This document shows, piece by piece, positions 1 to 10,085 of a stretch of 64,000 nt of DNA; within the stretch, counting starts at the first letter, position 1; each line of letters begins with the position of its first letter. The notes under the pieces are model-generated. The model saw only the letters and a program-made list of their open reading frames with translations, did not search any database and was not told where the DNA came from. The position numbers and the translations under genes are program-made. Where the stretch lies: contig JAJYKL010000004.1 of NCBI GenBank assembly GCA_021788625.1, positions 38,273 to 102,272 on the forward strand. The letters run 5' to 3'. The stretch comes from Chloroflexota bacterium. Its GTDB lineage: Bacteria > Chloroflexota > Anaerolineae > J036 > Brachytrichaceae.

Positions 1-662
1 GTTGGGTCACCGTTGTAAACGGCCTCCACGAAGCTAAAACCGAGGCCGGAGAGGGTACGCTGGATTAGGCGCAAGGTATTGAAGCGATAACGGACCGGGT
101 ACGTGTCATGCTCCTGCCGCCCCTGCAGGCGGCGCGAGAGCCGGTCGTGCAGTGCATGCGGCGCGAGCCGGATCAGCCAGGTGGTGTAGTTCCATGCGTT
201 GGGCGTGAGGAAGAGCACATGTCCGCCCGGCCGCAGCACGCGATAGATCTCGCCGAAGGTGCGAGCCGGGTCGATCAGGTGCTCGCACAGCCACGCCGAA
301 GTGACGACGTCGAAGGACCTGTCGCGGAAAGGCTGGTCTTCGGCCAGCGCGGCGATGCGCTGCCGTACAGTGGTGTTCAGGCGCAGCGCCTGCTCGTCGG
401 CGTCCAGGCCGCAGGTGAGCCCGGCGCGTGCGTAGACGGGCGACAGGAAGTCTGCGTGGCCGCAGCCGATATCGAGGACGGCGGCGCCAGGGCGCATGTA
501 GCGATCCACCACATCGCGGAAGACGTACAGACTGTGTCGCCAGCCGGGCTTGCGCCGGGCATACAGTTGGCGGAAATACTCCTGCCGGTTGGTATCGCGA
601 TGAGGAGCCGCACTTTCCGACGGGTGCGCTGGCGATGTTTCATGATCGGTTGATGGATGCAT
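1..662 (-). CDS. Class I SAM-dependent methyltransferase, partial (C-terminus beyond window start)
   Basis: Reverse-strand frame from ATG at 662 reads MHPSTDHETSPAHPSESAAPHRDTNRQEYFRQLYARRKPGWRHSLYVFRDVVDRYMRPGAAVLDIGCGHADFLSPVYARAGLTCGLDADEQAL...YRVLRPGGHVLFLTPN; motif I (VLDIGCG) and post-motif VLRPGG present. Absent from the ORF track because it runs off the edge. Confidence 0.85.
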   Translation of the reverse strand, partial: MHPSTDHETSPAHPSESAAPHRDTNRQEYFRQLYARRKPGWRHSLYVFRDVVDRYMRPGAAVLDIGCGHADFLSPVYARAGLTCGLDADEQALRLNTTVRQRIAALAEDQPFRDRSFDVVTSAWLCEHLIDPARTFGEIYRVLRPGGHVLFLTPNAWNYTTWLIRLAPHALHDRLSRRLQGRQEHDTYPVRYRFNTLRLIQRTLSGLGFSFVEAVYNGDP

Positions 663-718
663 AGTCAACCTGATCATTGTACGGGTTTCAACCTAGTAAG
701 TTGATCAACACGTTGCGG

Positions 719-1963
719 TCACTCATCACCCCACCAGGGCTCGCCATCGGCGAGGTTGGCCTTCAGGTATTCCTGGTCGAGCACAATGCCTAAGCCGGGA
801 TGAGTGGAGATGAGCATACGACCGTCGCGGATGACTGGTTTGTTGCCGGCGGCCTCGGGGGCCTGGTCGGCGTTGCGAACACACTCCATGCGTGGGCAGT
901 TGAAAACGGCCGCAGACCATTGCTGTGAGGCCATGTTCAACACATAGCCACTGACGTTGTGCAGGCTCACCGGGATGCGATAGAGTGCGGCGATGTCTGC
1001 GATGATATGTGTGCCAGTGATGCCGCCGGAGTTGATCAGATCCGGTTGCAGACAGTCGATTGCCTGGTTCTGGATGAATGGCAACGCCCCTTCGGGCAGC
1101 TCGATGTTCTCGCCGGTCATGATCGGCAGGCGCGTGGCGTGGCGCAGCGCCATCCACGCGTCAGAATAGACTGGCGCGATGGGATCTTCCAGGTACAGGG
1201 GTTTGATCGGCTCCACGGCCTGAGCCACCTGGATGGCGCTGGGCAGGTCCAGCTCGTTGTGGCAGTGCACGATGATGTCGATACCGTCTCCCAGCGCTTC
1301 GCGCGCCAGGGCGTAGGCACGGCGCACCCTATCCACTTCCTGTGGACCGAGGTTGGGAGTGTACTGCTGCATGGGTGTGCCCAGGATATGATGGATGTCG
1401 ATCTTGTAAGCCTTAAAGCCGTGCGGATCGTCTTTGAGTTGTTGAGCTCGAGCGCGCCACTCGTCACGGCTTAGGAAATCCCCTCCTGCACAATGCGAGT
1501 ATAGGGGAATTTCCGTACGGAAATTCCCTCCCAATAACTTCGAGACAGGCTGACCGAGCAGCTTGCCGGCAAGGTCCCAGAGTGCAATATCTATCCCGCT
1601 CAGCACGCGCATCTGCCTACCGCGCTGAGGGTAAGCGTAAAACATGTTATGGTAATGCACCTGAATTGCCAGGGGATCCTTACCGATGAGTCCCAGGTGT
1701 GGCAGGCGCGGGCCTTCGAGTCCTGCTATGGCGGAACGTGCAAGCGGGCCGGTTGCTCCACATGCACCGTAGCCACAGATGCCGGCGTCCGTTTCTACCT
1801 TGACCAAGGTAGTTCCATGCCGGGGCTGCATGGCCTTTATGGCTGTAATTTTTACCTGCCCTTGTACTGAGCGAGCTGCCACGTTTAGTGGGTTTACTGG
1901 CTGGGCAGGATCGCTGGCGGATGGGTTAGGCGAAGAAGTGGATGGCAAAGGATTTTGAGACAT
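719..1963 (-). CDS. Enolase-superfamily (mandelate racemase / RspA / mannonate dehydratase-like) protein
   Basis: VKVETDAGICGYGACG..., GIDIALWDLAGKLLGQPVSKLLGG, YLEDPIAP, TGENIELPEG, DLINSGGITGTHIIADIAALY are typical of MR/enolase-superfamily dehydratases. Confidence 0.85.
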   Translation of the reverse strand: MSQNPLPSTSSPNPSASDPAQPVNPLNVAARSVQGQVKITAIKAMQPRHGTTLVKVETDAGICGYGACGATGPLARSAIAGLEGPRLPHLGLIGKDPLAIQVHYHNMFYAYPQRGRQMRVLSGIDIALWDLAGKLLGQPVSKLLGGNFRTEIPLYSHCAGGDFLSRDEWRARAQQLKDDPHGFKAYKIDIHHILGTPMQQYTPNLGPQEVDRVRRAYALAREALGDGIDIIVHCHNELDLPSAIQVAQAVEPIKPLYLEDPIAPVYSDAWMALRHATRLPIMTGENIELPEGALPFIQNQAIDCLQPDLINSGGITGTHIIADIAALYRIPVSLHNVSGYVLNMASQQWSAAVFNCPRMECVRNADQAPEAAGNKPVIRDGRMLISTHPGLGIVLDQEYLKANLADGEPWWGDE

Positions 1964-2354
1964 ATGAAACCTTCCTGGGTGGTGCGATATTGTTTAGTGA
2001 TCATTGATTGAAACATGCGTAAAAGGTGCGTTGTTGTCAGAAGTTTTGAGTGGCTCAATGGTGGTTCGGGTGCTTTGCGGGTGGAGTGTGGTTGGGCGAG
2101 CGACAGCGAATACAACATGGCTAACTCCCTGAATATGATGGTCCATTTCAGGCCAGGTGTGTTATGGCTGATCACATTGGGATTATAGGCAGCATACTTC
2201 GGAAAAAACAGTAACAGGTCTGCTGCTGCATGTGAATCATTGTTCATGGGTGATTGTTAAGATCAACAATGGCGAAGTGGTTTAGAATCCTCTTATATAC
2301 CCCCAAAGAGCGCACTGACATATATAAAAATAGCCGAAAAAAAGCAAAAAAGCA

Positions 2355-2383
2355 TTTACAACGCCTACCTTTAGATTTATACT
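2355..2383 (+). promoter_or_regulatory. Sigma70-like promoter upstream of SH3b gene
   Basis: TTTACA (2355-2360), 17-nt spacer, TATACT (2378-2383), 43 nt before the ORF at 2426, in an AT-rich intergenic stretch. Confidence 0.5.
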
Positions 2384-2425
2384 GCTAATTAGTGATAGAG
2401 GAGCGCGGAATGGGTTGGGGGAATT

Positions 2426-3010
2426 ATGACAACTGTGTTTCGGTCGCGCGCTTCGATGGATGGTGTGGCGCGGAGATCAAGGCACGCTCATAACGATAAA
2501 AGGCGTGATAACCTATATCTTCCAGTGCAACCCGCACTGGCTCTTGAACACCGTCGGTTACGTTGGATCAGACTGATCATTATCTCCGGTGTTTGTTTGG
2601 TCCTGGCAATGGTTTTCCTGCAGCATCTATACCTGCCGGTGGGGCAGGGAGCGTCTGTAAACGAGGTCGCAGGCACACCTGTTGTGACCGTACAGTTTAC
2701 TTCTGGAACTTCGGTACCATCAGCCAGCAACGTGGCACAGCCGGTGAGCCGGCAAATGCCCGATCAAGCAACACAACCGAGTTTGACAGTCGTCAGCGAC
2801 CTGGGGTACGTGAACGTACGCAGTGGACCTGGCGTAGAGTATGGGCAACTCGCTACGCTTGCCAGTGGGACACGTGTGGTGGTGACAGGGCGGAGTGCTG
2901 ACGGAACATGGTGGCAGATTACATTCAGCGGGAAGACGGGTTGGGTATTCGGTCAACTAACGCATTTCGACGGTGATTTGTCGCAGGTGCCAGTGGTCAC
3001 GTCACCATAG
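2426..3010 (+). CDS. Membrane-anchored SH3b (bacterial SH3) domain protein
   Basis: One N-terminal TM (WIRLIIISGVCLVLAMVFL) then GYVNVRSGPGVEYGQLATLASGTRVVVTGRSADGTWWQITFSGKTGWVF, a classic SH3_3 motif. Confidence 0.85.
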   Translation: MTTVFRSRASMDGVARRSRHAHNDKRRDNLYLPVQPALALEHRRLRWIRLIIISGVCLVLAMVFLQHLYLPVGQGASVNEVAGTPVVTVQFTSGTSVPSASNVAQPVSRQMPDQATQPSLTVVSDLGYVNVRSGPGVEYGQLATLASGTRVVVTGRSADGTWWQITFSGKTGWVFGQLTHFDGDLSQVPVVTSP

Positions 3011-3256
3011 GCCCTTAATGATGCCTGCAACCCCTGGAACATCGCAATACCCTGTATCAATCCACGCGTTATTCTGAAAGTTAAGGCGAGCGACAGGAAA
3101 ACACCGCATTGACGATCGGTTAGCCCTTCCTGAAACTTGCCGATGATCGCACTGCGCATACCCTCCTCGCAAGAGAGATACTACATTCGTAATCTGTAAT
3201 ACCAGAATTCATCAGGTCACCATTGCCCACAAAGCAGGTGCATAATCGCGTCTACG

Positions 3257-4249
3257 TTGGGAAACGACTCACTTGACCCGCGCCAACTAGTTGCCCTGAT
3301 GCGCTCGGTGCTACCTGCCATCGCATCGGCGCACAGTGCGGCGCATGAACCGGCACATGAACCGGCGCATAGTGATATTCGCTTGCAGGCCATTACGACC
3401 GGCAAGTTCAATTCCTCGTTTTACGTCTGCAACGCGGGCGAAGAACTGGTGCTACGAATCGCTCCACCTAAAGAGCAGGTGTTCCTTTTCTATGAGCGAG
3501 ACATGATGCGTCAAGAGCCACCGTTACATGCTCTGCTGCAAAAGCACACTCAGGTACCTGTGGCTACCATCCTACTCTTTGACGACACGCATTCGCTGAT
3601 CGATCGCGACTTCATGCTGATGCAGCGGCTGCCAGGTCGACCGCTCTCCAGTGTAAGTGGCGTGGACGTCGCGAAGGTTCTTTATCAGGTCGGACAGTAT
3701 TTGGCGCAGGCACATGCATTGACACGCGAACGTCATGGTTACCTGGGCGCGCACCATCCCATGGAACCACAGACAACCTGGGTGCAGGCGTTCGAGGTGA
3801 TGTGGAATAAACTGCTTGACGACATTGTTAGTGTTGGTCACTATGATGCTCGTGAGAGTGAGCAGATGAGAAATCTGTTCCAGACCTATCGGGAGATGTT
3901 CGACCGGCCGGTGCAGGCCAGTCTGCTGCACATGGATGTGTGGGCACAGAATATCCTGGTGGATGAGAGAGGAAATGTCAGCGGGTTATTGGACTGGGAC
4001 CGGGCATTATGGGGTGACCCGGAGATCGAGTTCGCCGTGCTGGACTATTGCGGCATTTCGGAGCCAGCCTTTTGGGAAGGGTATGGTAAACAGCGCGACA
4101 AGTCGCCCGAGGCGGAGGTGCGGCGCGTGTTCTACCTGTTGTATGAGTTGCAGAAGTACATCGTGATCGAGCAGGGCCGGAAGCACAACACCTCCGGGGC
4201 ACATCGCTATAAAGAACAGGCTATGCAAATTGTGAGGCAGGCTTTATGA
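3257..4249 (+). CDS. Aminoglycoside phosphotransferase (APH)-family protein
   Basis: LLHMDVWAQNILVDERGNVSGLLDWDRALWGDPEIEFAVLDY matches the APH catalytic/metal-binding motifs. Confidence 0.85.
   Translation: MGNDSLDPRQLVALMRSVLPAIASAHSAAHEPAHEPAHSDIRLQAITTGKFNSSFYVCNAGEELVLRIAPPKEQVFLFYERDMMRQEPPLHALLQKHTQVPVATILLFDDTHSLIDRDFMLMQRLPGRPLSSVSGVDVAKVLYQVGQYLAQAHALTRERHGYLGAHHPMEPQTTWVQAFEVMWNKLLDDIVSVGHYDARESEQMRNLFQTYREMFDRPVQASLLHMDVWAQNILVDERGNVSGLLDWDRALWGDPEIEFAVLDYCGISEPAFWEGYGKQRDKSPEAEVRRVFYLLYELQKYIVIEQGRKHNTSGAHRYKEQAMQIVRQAL
3341..3370 (+). repeat. Short 12-bp tandem repeat (AHEP AHEP AH) inside APH-family CDS
   Basis: gcgcatgaaccg / gcacatgaaccg / gcgcat read directly. Confidence 0.8.
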
Positions 4250-4434
4250 TGATGGCGTATCTTGCTCTTCGAAAAACTGCCAGAGAGTTGGTCAACTGAT
4301 TGAATTACCACTCGAAGCGGAGAATGCTGTATTACGATACCAGGCAAACCTCACAGCCCCGAGCCAGGATTCACGACGCAGCCCACCTCAACGGCCGAGC
4401 AACTATACGTGGCTGATTCGGGTTCAGGTACCAG

Positions 4435-5547
4435 ATGGGACCATACATGACGGAATTGACTTGTGGCGAGCGCGTGGTGCGCTGTTTCATTGGAGAAGAT
4501 ATAGACCGTGTGCCGTTTGGTGTTGGCCTGGGCTGGGACCCATGGGGCGAGACACTTGACCACTTTCGCGCCCAGTCCGGTATTGTGAACCTGGACTTGC
4601 GCGAGTATTTCAGGCTGGATAAGAGCTTCGCACTGCCTGATGTGCATTACGGTATATATCCAGAGTTTGAGCCCCTCGTCCTGGAGCAGACGCCCGAGTT
4701 CATCGTTCACCGTGATGGCCGTGGCATCACCATGCGTGACCGGCGTGATAGCGGATCGATGCCGGAGTGGCTGGACTACCCAGTGAAGACCGAAGACGAC
4801 TGGGAGCGTCTAAAGAGTGATCGATTGCGACCCGGTGACCCCGGTCGCACTGCAATCGACTGGGATGCATTTCGCGCCCGTCTGAAGGAGACAGGCGAAG
4901 CTGTACAGGTCGGCGTGTTCCCTTACGGTGTGTTTGGTACTCCGCGCGACCTACTCGGCGTGGAAGAGTTGCTAATCAGTTTCTATGAGCGACCGGCGCT
5001 GGTGAAGGATATGATGCAGCACCTGACCAGCGTGTGGCTTGCGGTGTGGGAGCGTGTGGCGAACGAGGTGCCCATCAGTCATATTCATATTTGGGAGGAT
5101 ATGAGTGGCAAGGCGGGTTCGCTTATCTCGCCGAAGATGGTACGTGAGTTTATGATGCCATGCTACGACCGCATTGTCGATTTCGCCCGTGCGCATGGGG
5201 TGCGTGTCGTTTCGGTGGACACCGATGGCGACTGCAGCCAGCTCATCCCCGTTTTTATGCAGCATGGCATCAATATGATGTTTCCATTCGAAGTGCAGGC
5301 GGGCAACGATGTACGCGAATTTCGCCAGCACTATCCCACTCTGGGTATTATGGGCGGGCTGGATAAACGGGCCCTGGCAGCCAGTCATGTCGATGTGGAT
5401 CGAGAAGTGCAAAAGGCGGTTGACATGGTGCGGTGTGGCCGATATGTGCCCAGTTTCGATCACCTCATCCCACCGGACGCCATATGGGATAACTACCGCT
5501 ATGCCGTATCGCGGCTTCGGCAGGTCTGCTGGGGTACGAGCACCTGA
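4435..5547 (+). CDS. Uroporphyrinogen decarboxylase (URO-D)-family protein, probably a methyltransferase-type paralog rather than HemE
   Basis: RVPFGVGLGWDPWGETLDHF, HIHIWEDMSGKAGSLISPKMVREFMMPCYDRIVDFARAHGVRVVSVDTDGD, NMMFPFEVQAGNDVREFRQHYPTLGIMGGLDKR are URO-D/MtaA-like. Internal ATG at 4444 is also possible. Confidence 0.8.
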   Translation: MGPYMTELTCGERVVRCFIGEDIDRVPFGVGLGWDPWGETLDHFRAQSGIVNLDLREYFRLDKSFALPDVHYGIYPEFEPLVLEQTPEFIVHRDGRGITMRDRRDSGSMPEWLDYPVKTEDDWERLKSDRLRPGDPGRTAIDWDAFRARLKETGEAVQVGVFPYGVFGTPRDLLGVEELLISFYERPALVKDMMQHLTSVWLAVWERVANEVPISHIHIWEDMSGKAGSLISPKMVREFMMPCYDRIVDFARAHGVRVVSVDTDGDCSQLIPVFMQHGINMMFPFEVQAGNDVREFRQHYPTLGIMGGLDKRALAASHVDVDREVQKAVDMVRCGRYVPSFDHLIPPDAIWDNYRYAVSRLRQVCWGTST

Positions 5548-5752
5548 GAGAAATCGGTTTTCGTGCTACAAACAAGGCTGAGTCCAGACCGGCGAGTAGC
5601 GTAATCCACCTGCAGAATATAGCCGGCTCCATGTGGGCTGCCTTATGCTCGACGGCATAATCAGGCATGGCCAATCATCCTATCCGGTAAATAGTTGAGT
5701 TCATTGACGATTATGGTTCATTGAAGCTTGAAAGCCCGCCATGCTACCTTGC

Positions 5753-5800
5753 AACGATCGGTGTCATAATGAGGTGGGAAGCACTTGGCCGATCGTTTTT
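5753..5800 (+). terminator. Putative stem-loop, terminator-like
   Basis: Perfect 9-bp inverted repeat AACGATCGG (5753-5761) / CCGATCGTT (5789-5797), followed by TTT; the 27-nt loop is long. Confidence 0.3.
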
Positions 5801-5961
5801 GCCGATGAGGTGGATGCACATGTCTGACATATTGCAGAATTCAGACAAGCTGCTGTCATGCAGGACGCGGTATCAGGTGATACTCTTGTCCCTCGAATAG
5901 AACACAGATACACATTCATCGTAATATTTTAGGTAATGCTGCTGGAGGAGCGAACCGACCT

Positions 5962-7410
5962 ATGCCGCACCCGGTTATTAGTTGGGAGCACGAGGCACCT
6001 GTGCCGAACGATTACCAGTTTAACGATTTTCTCTGCAATCATGACGGCCGACTGTATTACGAAGATCTTGACCTGACACAGTTGCTCATCGCAGGGCGGA
6101 AAGATCAGGGTATGGGCCACACGCTGAGCAGCCCGCTGGAGGTTGTATACCTGCCGAAGGTCCGCCAGAAAGTGACGCAGCTCAGAGGTATATTCGCCGA
6201 AGCAGCACAGGCGCTGGGTTACACGGGGCAGTTCCATTACGCCTACGCTTCGAAAGCGAATACCGCCGAAGAAGTGGTGCAGGTTGCACTTGAGGCTGGT
6301 GCGCACTACGAAATGTCATCGCAGGTGGACACGGTCATCGCACAAATGATGCAGGCGGCTGGCCAATTACCTGAAGGTCGCATGGTTATCGCCAATGGAT
6401 TCAAGCCGGCTGGCAGTAGTTACGCGCGCAGTCTGGTGCGCATGAAGCAGGTGCATGATAACCTCATCCCTGTTTTAGAGGACCTGGTGGAGTTGGCTCC
6501 TTTCATCGAATCGGGTGTGCCGTTTGATGTGGGCTTGCGGTTGAAGTGTTATGGACATCGCAACCATGGCACCAAAACCCCTGTCGATGCTGGCAACTCC
6601 CGCTTCGGACTGACAGTGGAGGACCTGACTAAAGCAGCAGATATTATTGCCGCAGCACCTACGCTAAACCTGAAGCTCTTCCACGCCATGATCGGAAGCC
6701 AGATCGCGAGCGAACATGAGTTCGTCAGTGCGCTGAAACCTGCCATAGACCTGTATGCCCGTCTGCGCCAGCGCCATTCCACGCTGCACATTTTTGACTT
6801 TGGTGGCGGCGTACCGGCACCGATGACACTTAACTTCCATTTCGACTATGTGGAGTTTGCGCATCTGTTGATGACCTCGCTGCTGGAATCGTGCGGGCAT
6901 TACAACGTGCCGGTGCCCGATATCATGGGCGAAATGGGTCGCTATACCACTACCGAACATGGCGTGCACTGCTTTAAGGTGCTGATGGTTAAGAACAACG
7001 GATCCACGCTGCCCTGGTATATCATCGATGGTTCCATCATGACGTCGTTCCCCGATGTTTGGGCTTTGGGCGAGCATTTTATCGTCCTGCCGCTCAATCA
7101 CCTTGACAGACCCTTTCAGCGGGTGCAGTTGGGTGGCCTGACCTGTGATAGCGATGACATCTACCCACCCAAGATGAGTCTTTCACCGCTCTACCTGCCC
7201 GTCGAGACGAAAGACCTGTACATCGGCTTTTTCAGTGTGGGAGCCTATCAAGAGATGCTCGGAGGCGTGCGCGGCAGCAAGCATTGTATGCTGCCCGAAG
7301 CGTGCGAACTGGTGGTGGATCGTAATGGCAGCGGAGCTTATCAATTCCATACCATTCCAGGCCAGACGGCTAATGACGTGTTACGCAATCTGGGTTACCC
7401 GGTGAGTTGA
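5962..7410 (+). CDS. PLP-dependent fold-type III decarboxylase, arginine decarboxylase-like
   Basis: FHYAYASKANTAEEVV (PLP lysine region), GFKPAGSSYARSLV, HIFDFGGGVP, GEMGRYTTTEHGVHCFKV; RBS-like GGAGGAG upstream. Confidence 0.8.
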   Translation: MPHPVISWEHEAPVPNDYQFNDFLCNHDGRLYYEDLDLTQLLIAGRKDQGMGHTLSSPLEVVYLPKVRQKVTQLRGIFAEAAQALGYTGQFHYAYASKANTAEEVVQVALEAGAHYEMSSQVDTVIAQMMQAAGQLPEGRMVIANGFKPAGSSYARSLVRMKQVHDNLIPVLEDLVELAPFIESGVPFDVGLRLKCYGHRNHGTKTPVDAGNSRFGLTVEDLTKAADIIAAAPTLNLKLFHAMIGSQIASEHEFVSALKPAIDLYARLRQRHSTLHIFDFGGGVPAPMTLNFHFDYVEFAHLLMTSLLESCGHYNVPVPDIMGEMGRYTTTEHGVHCFKVLMVKNNGSTLPWYIIDGSIMTSFPDVWALGEHFIVLPLNHLDRPFQRVQLGGLTCDSDDIYPPKMSLSPLYLPVETKDLYIGFFSVGAYQEMLGGVRGSKHCMLPEACELVVDRNGSGAYQFHTIPGQTANDVLRNLGYPVS

Positions 7411-7453
7411 GGTTAGTATCCAAGCGGGTGAAGCCAGGCAGCCTGGCGACCAG

Positions 7454-8329
7454 GTGATCTATATGAACCGTGATCAACTCAGCAGGGGGATGCAGGAGCA
7501 GGTACGCAAGTCCCTGCTGTCATACTCCATCTTTCGACCGGAGAGTGCAGCGGTCATCGCACTGACGCTTATTCTGGTCACGCTGTCGGTGCTGGGATTG
7601 TCATGGTTTCCCGGCACCTGGTGGATGTGGCTCGCCTTTGGCTTAGTGGGAGAGGGGCTGGTAGTTTTTAGCAGCCTGCGTGATCCCCGGTTTAACCAGC
7701 AGGTGATGGACGAAGTGTTCCACGAACGATTTGACGTGCGTCGTTTGCACAATCCCGACCTGCGCCAGAAAGTGAACAAGGCTCTTGATTACCGTGAGCA
7801 AATCGCTCAAGAGATTGACCGTAAGAAAGATGACGTACTGGATGAATACCTGCGCGATACGGCGCACGGATTGGAAGATTGGATTGCTCAGGTATATCGC
7901 CTGGCGCTGGGCCTGGATGACGATAAAGATGCCATGATCGCACGCGAGTTGCAGTCAGTGCAACAGGAAATCACGCGTTACAAGGCGGAACTTGTCAGGC
8001 AGAAGGGCACTGCAGTTCAGGAGGATATCGAAAAAACCATTAGCCTCAAACAAGCGCAACAGACCGCATTGAGCAGCCTGCGCGACACGCGCGAGAAAGC
8101 GCGCTTGCAGCTGGAAGACACACTCTCGGCCATCAGTACCGTCTACACTCAGGTGGTGCTGCTCGGTTCGAAAGACGTCAATAGTGCACAGGCACAGCGC
8201 CTGCAGCAAGATATGGTTGACCAGGTGCAGGCACTGCAAGACACCAGCGATGCAATGGATGAGGTGTATCAGACATCGGGGATGCAACCAGCAGTGTCAA
8301 AGACCACTGGAAAGACAATAAACAAGTGA
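7454..8329 (+). CDS. Membrane protein with two predicted TM helices and a long C-terminal coiled coil; unknown function
   Basis: TMs AAVIALTLILVTLSVLGLSWF and WWMWLAFGLVGEGLVVF followed by ~200 aa charged helical region (LRQKVNKALDYREQIAQEIDRKKDDVLDEYL...). Confidence 0.7.
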   Translation: MIYMNRDQLSRGMQEQVRKSLLSYSIFRPESAAVIALTLILVTLSVLGLSWFPGTWWMWLAFGLVGEGLVVFSSLRDPRFNQQVMDEVFHERFDVRRLHNPDLRQKVNKALDYREQIAQEIDRKKDDVLDEYLRDTAHGLEDWIAQVYRLALGLDDDKDAMIARELQSVQQEITRYKAELVRQKGTAVQEDIEKTISLKQAQQTALSSLRDTREKARLQLEDTLSAISTVYTQVVLLGSKDVNSAQAQRLQQDMVDQVQALQDTSDAMDEVYQTSGMQPAVSKTTGKTINK

Positions 8330-8356
8330 ACGGGTGGGGGATGATCGCCCCATGCC

Positions 8357-9997
8357 GTGTATGAGGTAATGACGATGCAAAGGCTTAGTTCCACCCGAAC
8401 CATCTTTTTCCTGATCATTGGCGTCGCTCTGATCGTGGTATGCGTTGCTTTGGCGAATACCTTTATCGTAAATAAACTGACTGCTACGCCCACTGCTGCA
8501 CCGCTCGTGGTGTCGTCAGCGGGTGCACAAACGCCGCAGGTGAACCTGCAGTCACCCGCGCCGGTGTTCGCCCCAGGCACCAACACTAAGGATGGCCTGC
8601 CTACGTATATCTGCGGAGCTGATTCGTTTGGCAGTTACTTTACGCTGCAGCAGATGCAAATGTCCGGCAAGGATGTAGCACATGGATTCCACCTGGGGAT
8701 AGTGCCATTCCTGCTGGACAATAACACCGCCTACGACGTCTCGGAGGAACAGCGCACAGCCCTGTTAAGTGCGGGCAAGTGGAATTGTCTGCTCACCACG
8801 CTGGATTCGGTAGCCCTCTCCAGCCCGGGCATCATTACAGCCATCATCGATGAGAGTGCAGGCGCGGATCAGTTATGGGGACGTGACATAAAAACAATAA
8901 ATGACCTGAAAGGCAAGCGCATCGCTTTTTCGCGCGGCAGCGTGAGTGAGTACTTCGTCGATTACACCCTCTCCATCGCGCGCCTGAACCCGCATACCGA
9001 CGTGACGCTTATGCCGGAAGATACAGTCGACGATGCCGTGAAAGCATTCGTCGATAGGAAAGCGGATGCTGTGGCTGCCTGGGAGCCAAACATCTATGAT
9101 GCCAAACAAGCTGGCGGCACACCGCTCCTGAGCTCTGCCCAGATGCGCATCGTGATTGATGTGATCGTGACCTCACGCCAGTCCATCACCACGCAGGCTG
9201 ACCTGGTGCAGAAGTTCCACGACGCCTGGTTCGATACGCTCAAAGTACAGGAAGACAACTTTGACAGTGCGGCCGCCCAGATCGCGAAATGGGGCCACAA
9301 CGACTGGTCTGGCATTAGTGTAGCGACCGCCAGCCAGGACCTGAAGACAGCATTGCAAAGCGTGGCACAGGCTGATCTGGGTGACAACGCTTACGTGATG
9401 AACAACACTGCGCCACTCATAAACCGTCTGGCGACCGCACGGCGGGTATGGGCAGCCTCAGGTGAGACAGTCCCGAATGACAATGTAGCCGACCTGGTGA
9501 ACCCCGGCTACGTTACGCGCTCGGCTGCTCAGGCATCGCTGCAAGCCAATGGTAAACCGGTAAATGATACGTTCTCCATGTCCACAAAACTGGACCTGAG
9601 TGGAGTGAACACGACCGATGCGGCGACGCTCGCGGTACTGCCGTGCCGTTCGTTCACATTCGTTCCAGAGTCCACGTCACTGACGATCGAATCGCGCCGC
9701 ATTCTGGATGATTGCGTGGTACCCACCATGCAACAGAGCGTTGGGTTATTCCTGCGTGTCAAGGGGTCGGCAGCATGGCCAGGACCTCAAGGTACGTACA
9801 AGCAACAGGACATTCTGTCGATCGCTCAGGCGCGCGCACAGGCGGTGGTGGATTATCTTGTTTCACAGGGCATCGATCGCAGCCGTTTTATCGTTGAAGC
9901 AACACTACCCCCTAAAGATCATTGGGAGACCGAAGACCCCGACATCCAGGCCCAGGATCGCTATGTGGAGCTGACACTGCTCACCGTTGGGCGGTAG
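8357..9997 (+). CDS. Membrane-anchored NMT1/PstS-like substrate-binding domain fused to C-terminal OmpA-like peptidoglycan-binding domain
   Basis: N-terminal TM (TIFFLIIGVALIVVCVALANTF); SBP segment LKGKRIAFSRGSVSEYFVDYTLSIARLNPHTDVTLMPEDTVDDAVKAFVDRKADAVAAWEP; OmpA motif DILSIAQARAQAVVDYLVSQGIDRSRFIVEA. Confidence 0.8.
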   Translation: MYEVMTMQRLSSTRTIFFLIIGVALIVVCVALANTFIVNKLTATPTAAPLVVSSAGAQTPQVNLQSPAPVFAPGTNTKDGLPTYICGADSFGSYFTLQQMQMSGKDVAHGFHLGIVPFLLDNNTAYDVSEEQRTALLSAGKWNCLLTTLDSVALSSPGIITAIIDESAGADQLWGRDIKTINDLKGKRIAFSRGSVSEYFVDYTLSIARLNPHTDVTLMPEDTVDDAVKAFVDRKADAVAAWEPNIYDAKQAGGTPLLSSAQMRIVIDVIVTSRQSITTQADLVQKFHDAWFDTLKVQEDNFDSAAAQIAKWGHNDWSGISVATASQDLKTALQSVAQADLGDNAYVMNNTAPLINRLATARRVWAASGETVPNDNVADLVNPGYVTRSAAQASLQANGKPVNDTFSMSTKLDLSGVNTTDAATLAVLPCRSFTFVPESTSLTIESRRILDDCVVPTMQQSVGLFLRVKGSAAWPGPQGTYKQQDILSIAQARAQAVVDYLVSQGIDRSRFIVEATLPPKDHWETEDPDIQAQDRYVELTLLTVGR

Positions 9998-10085
9998 ACA
10001 GTTTATATGGCCGGCGTCAGGCTCCATGGTTACATCGTTCATGGCTGCCGATATGGACAGCCTGTTTGATGAAGGTGGGTGAAGC

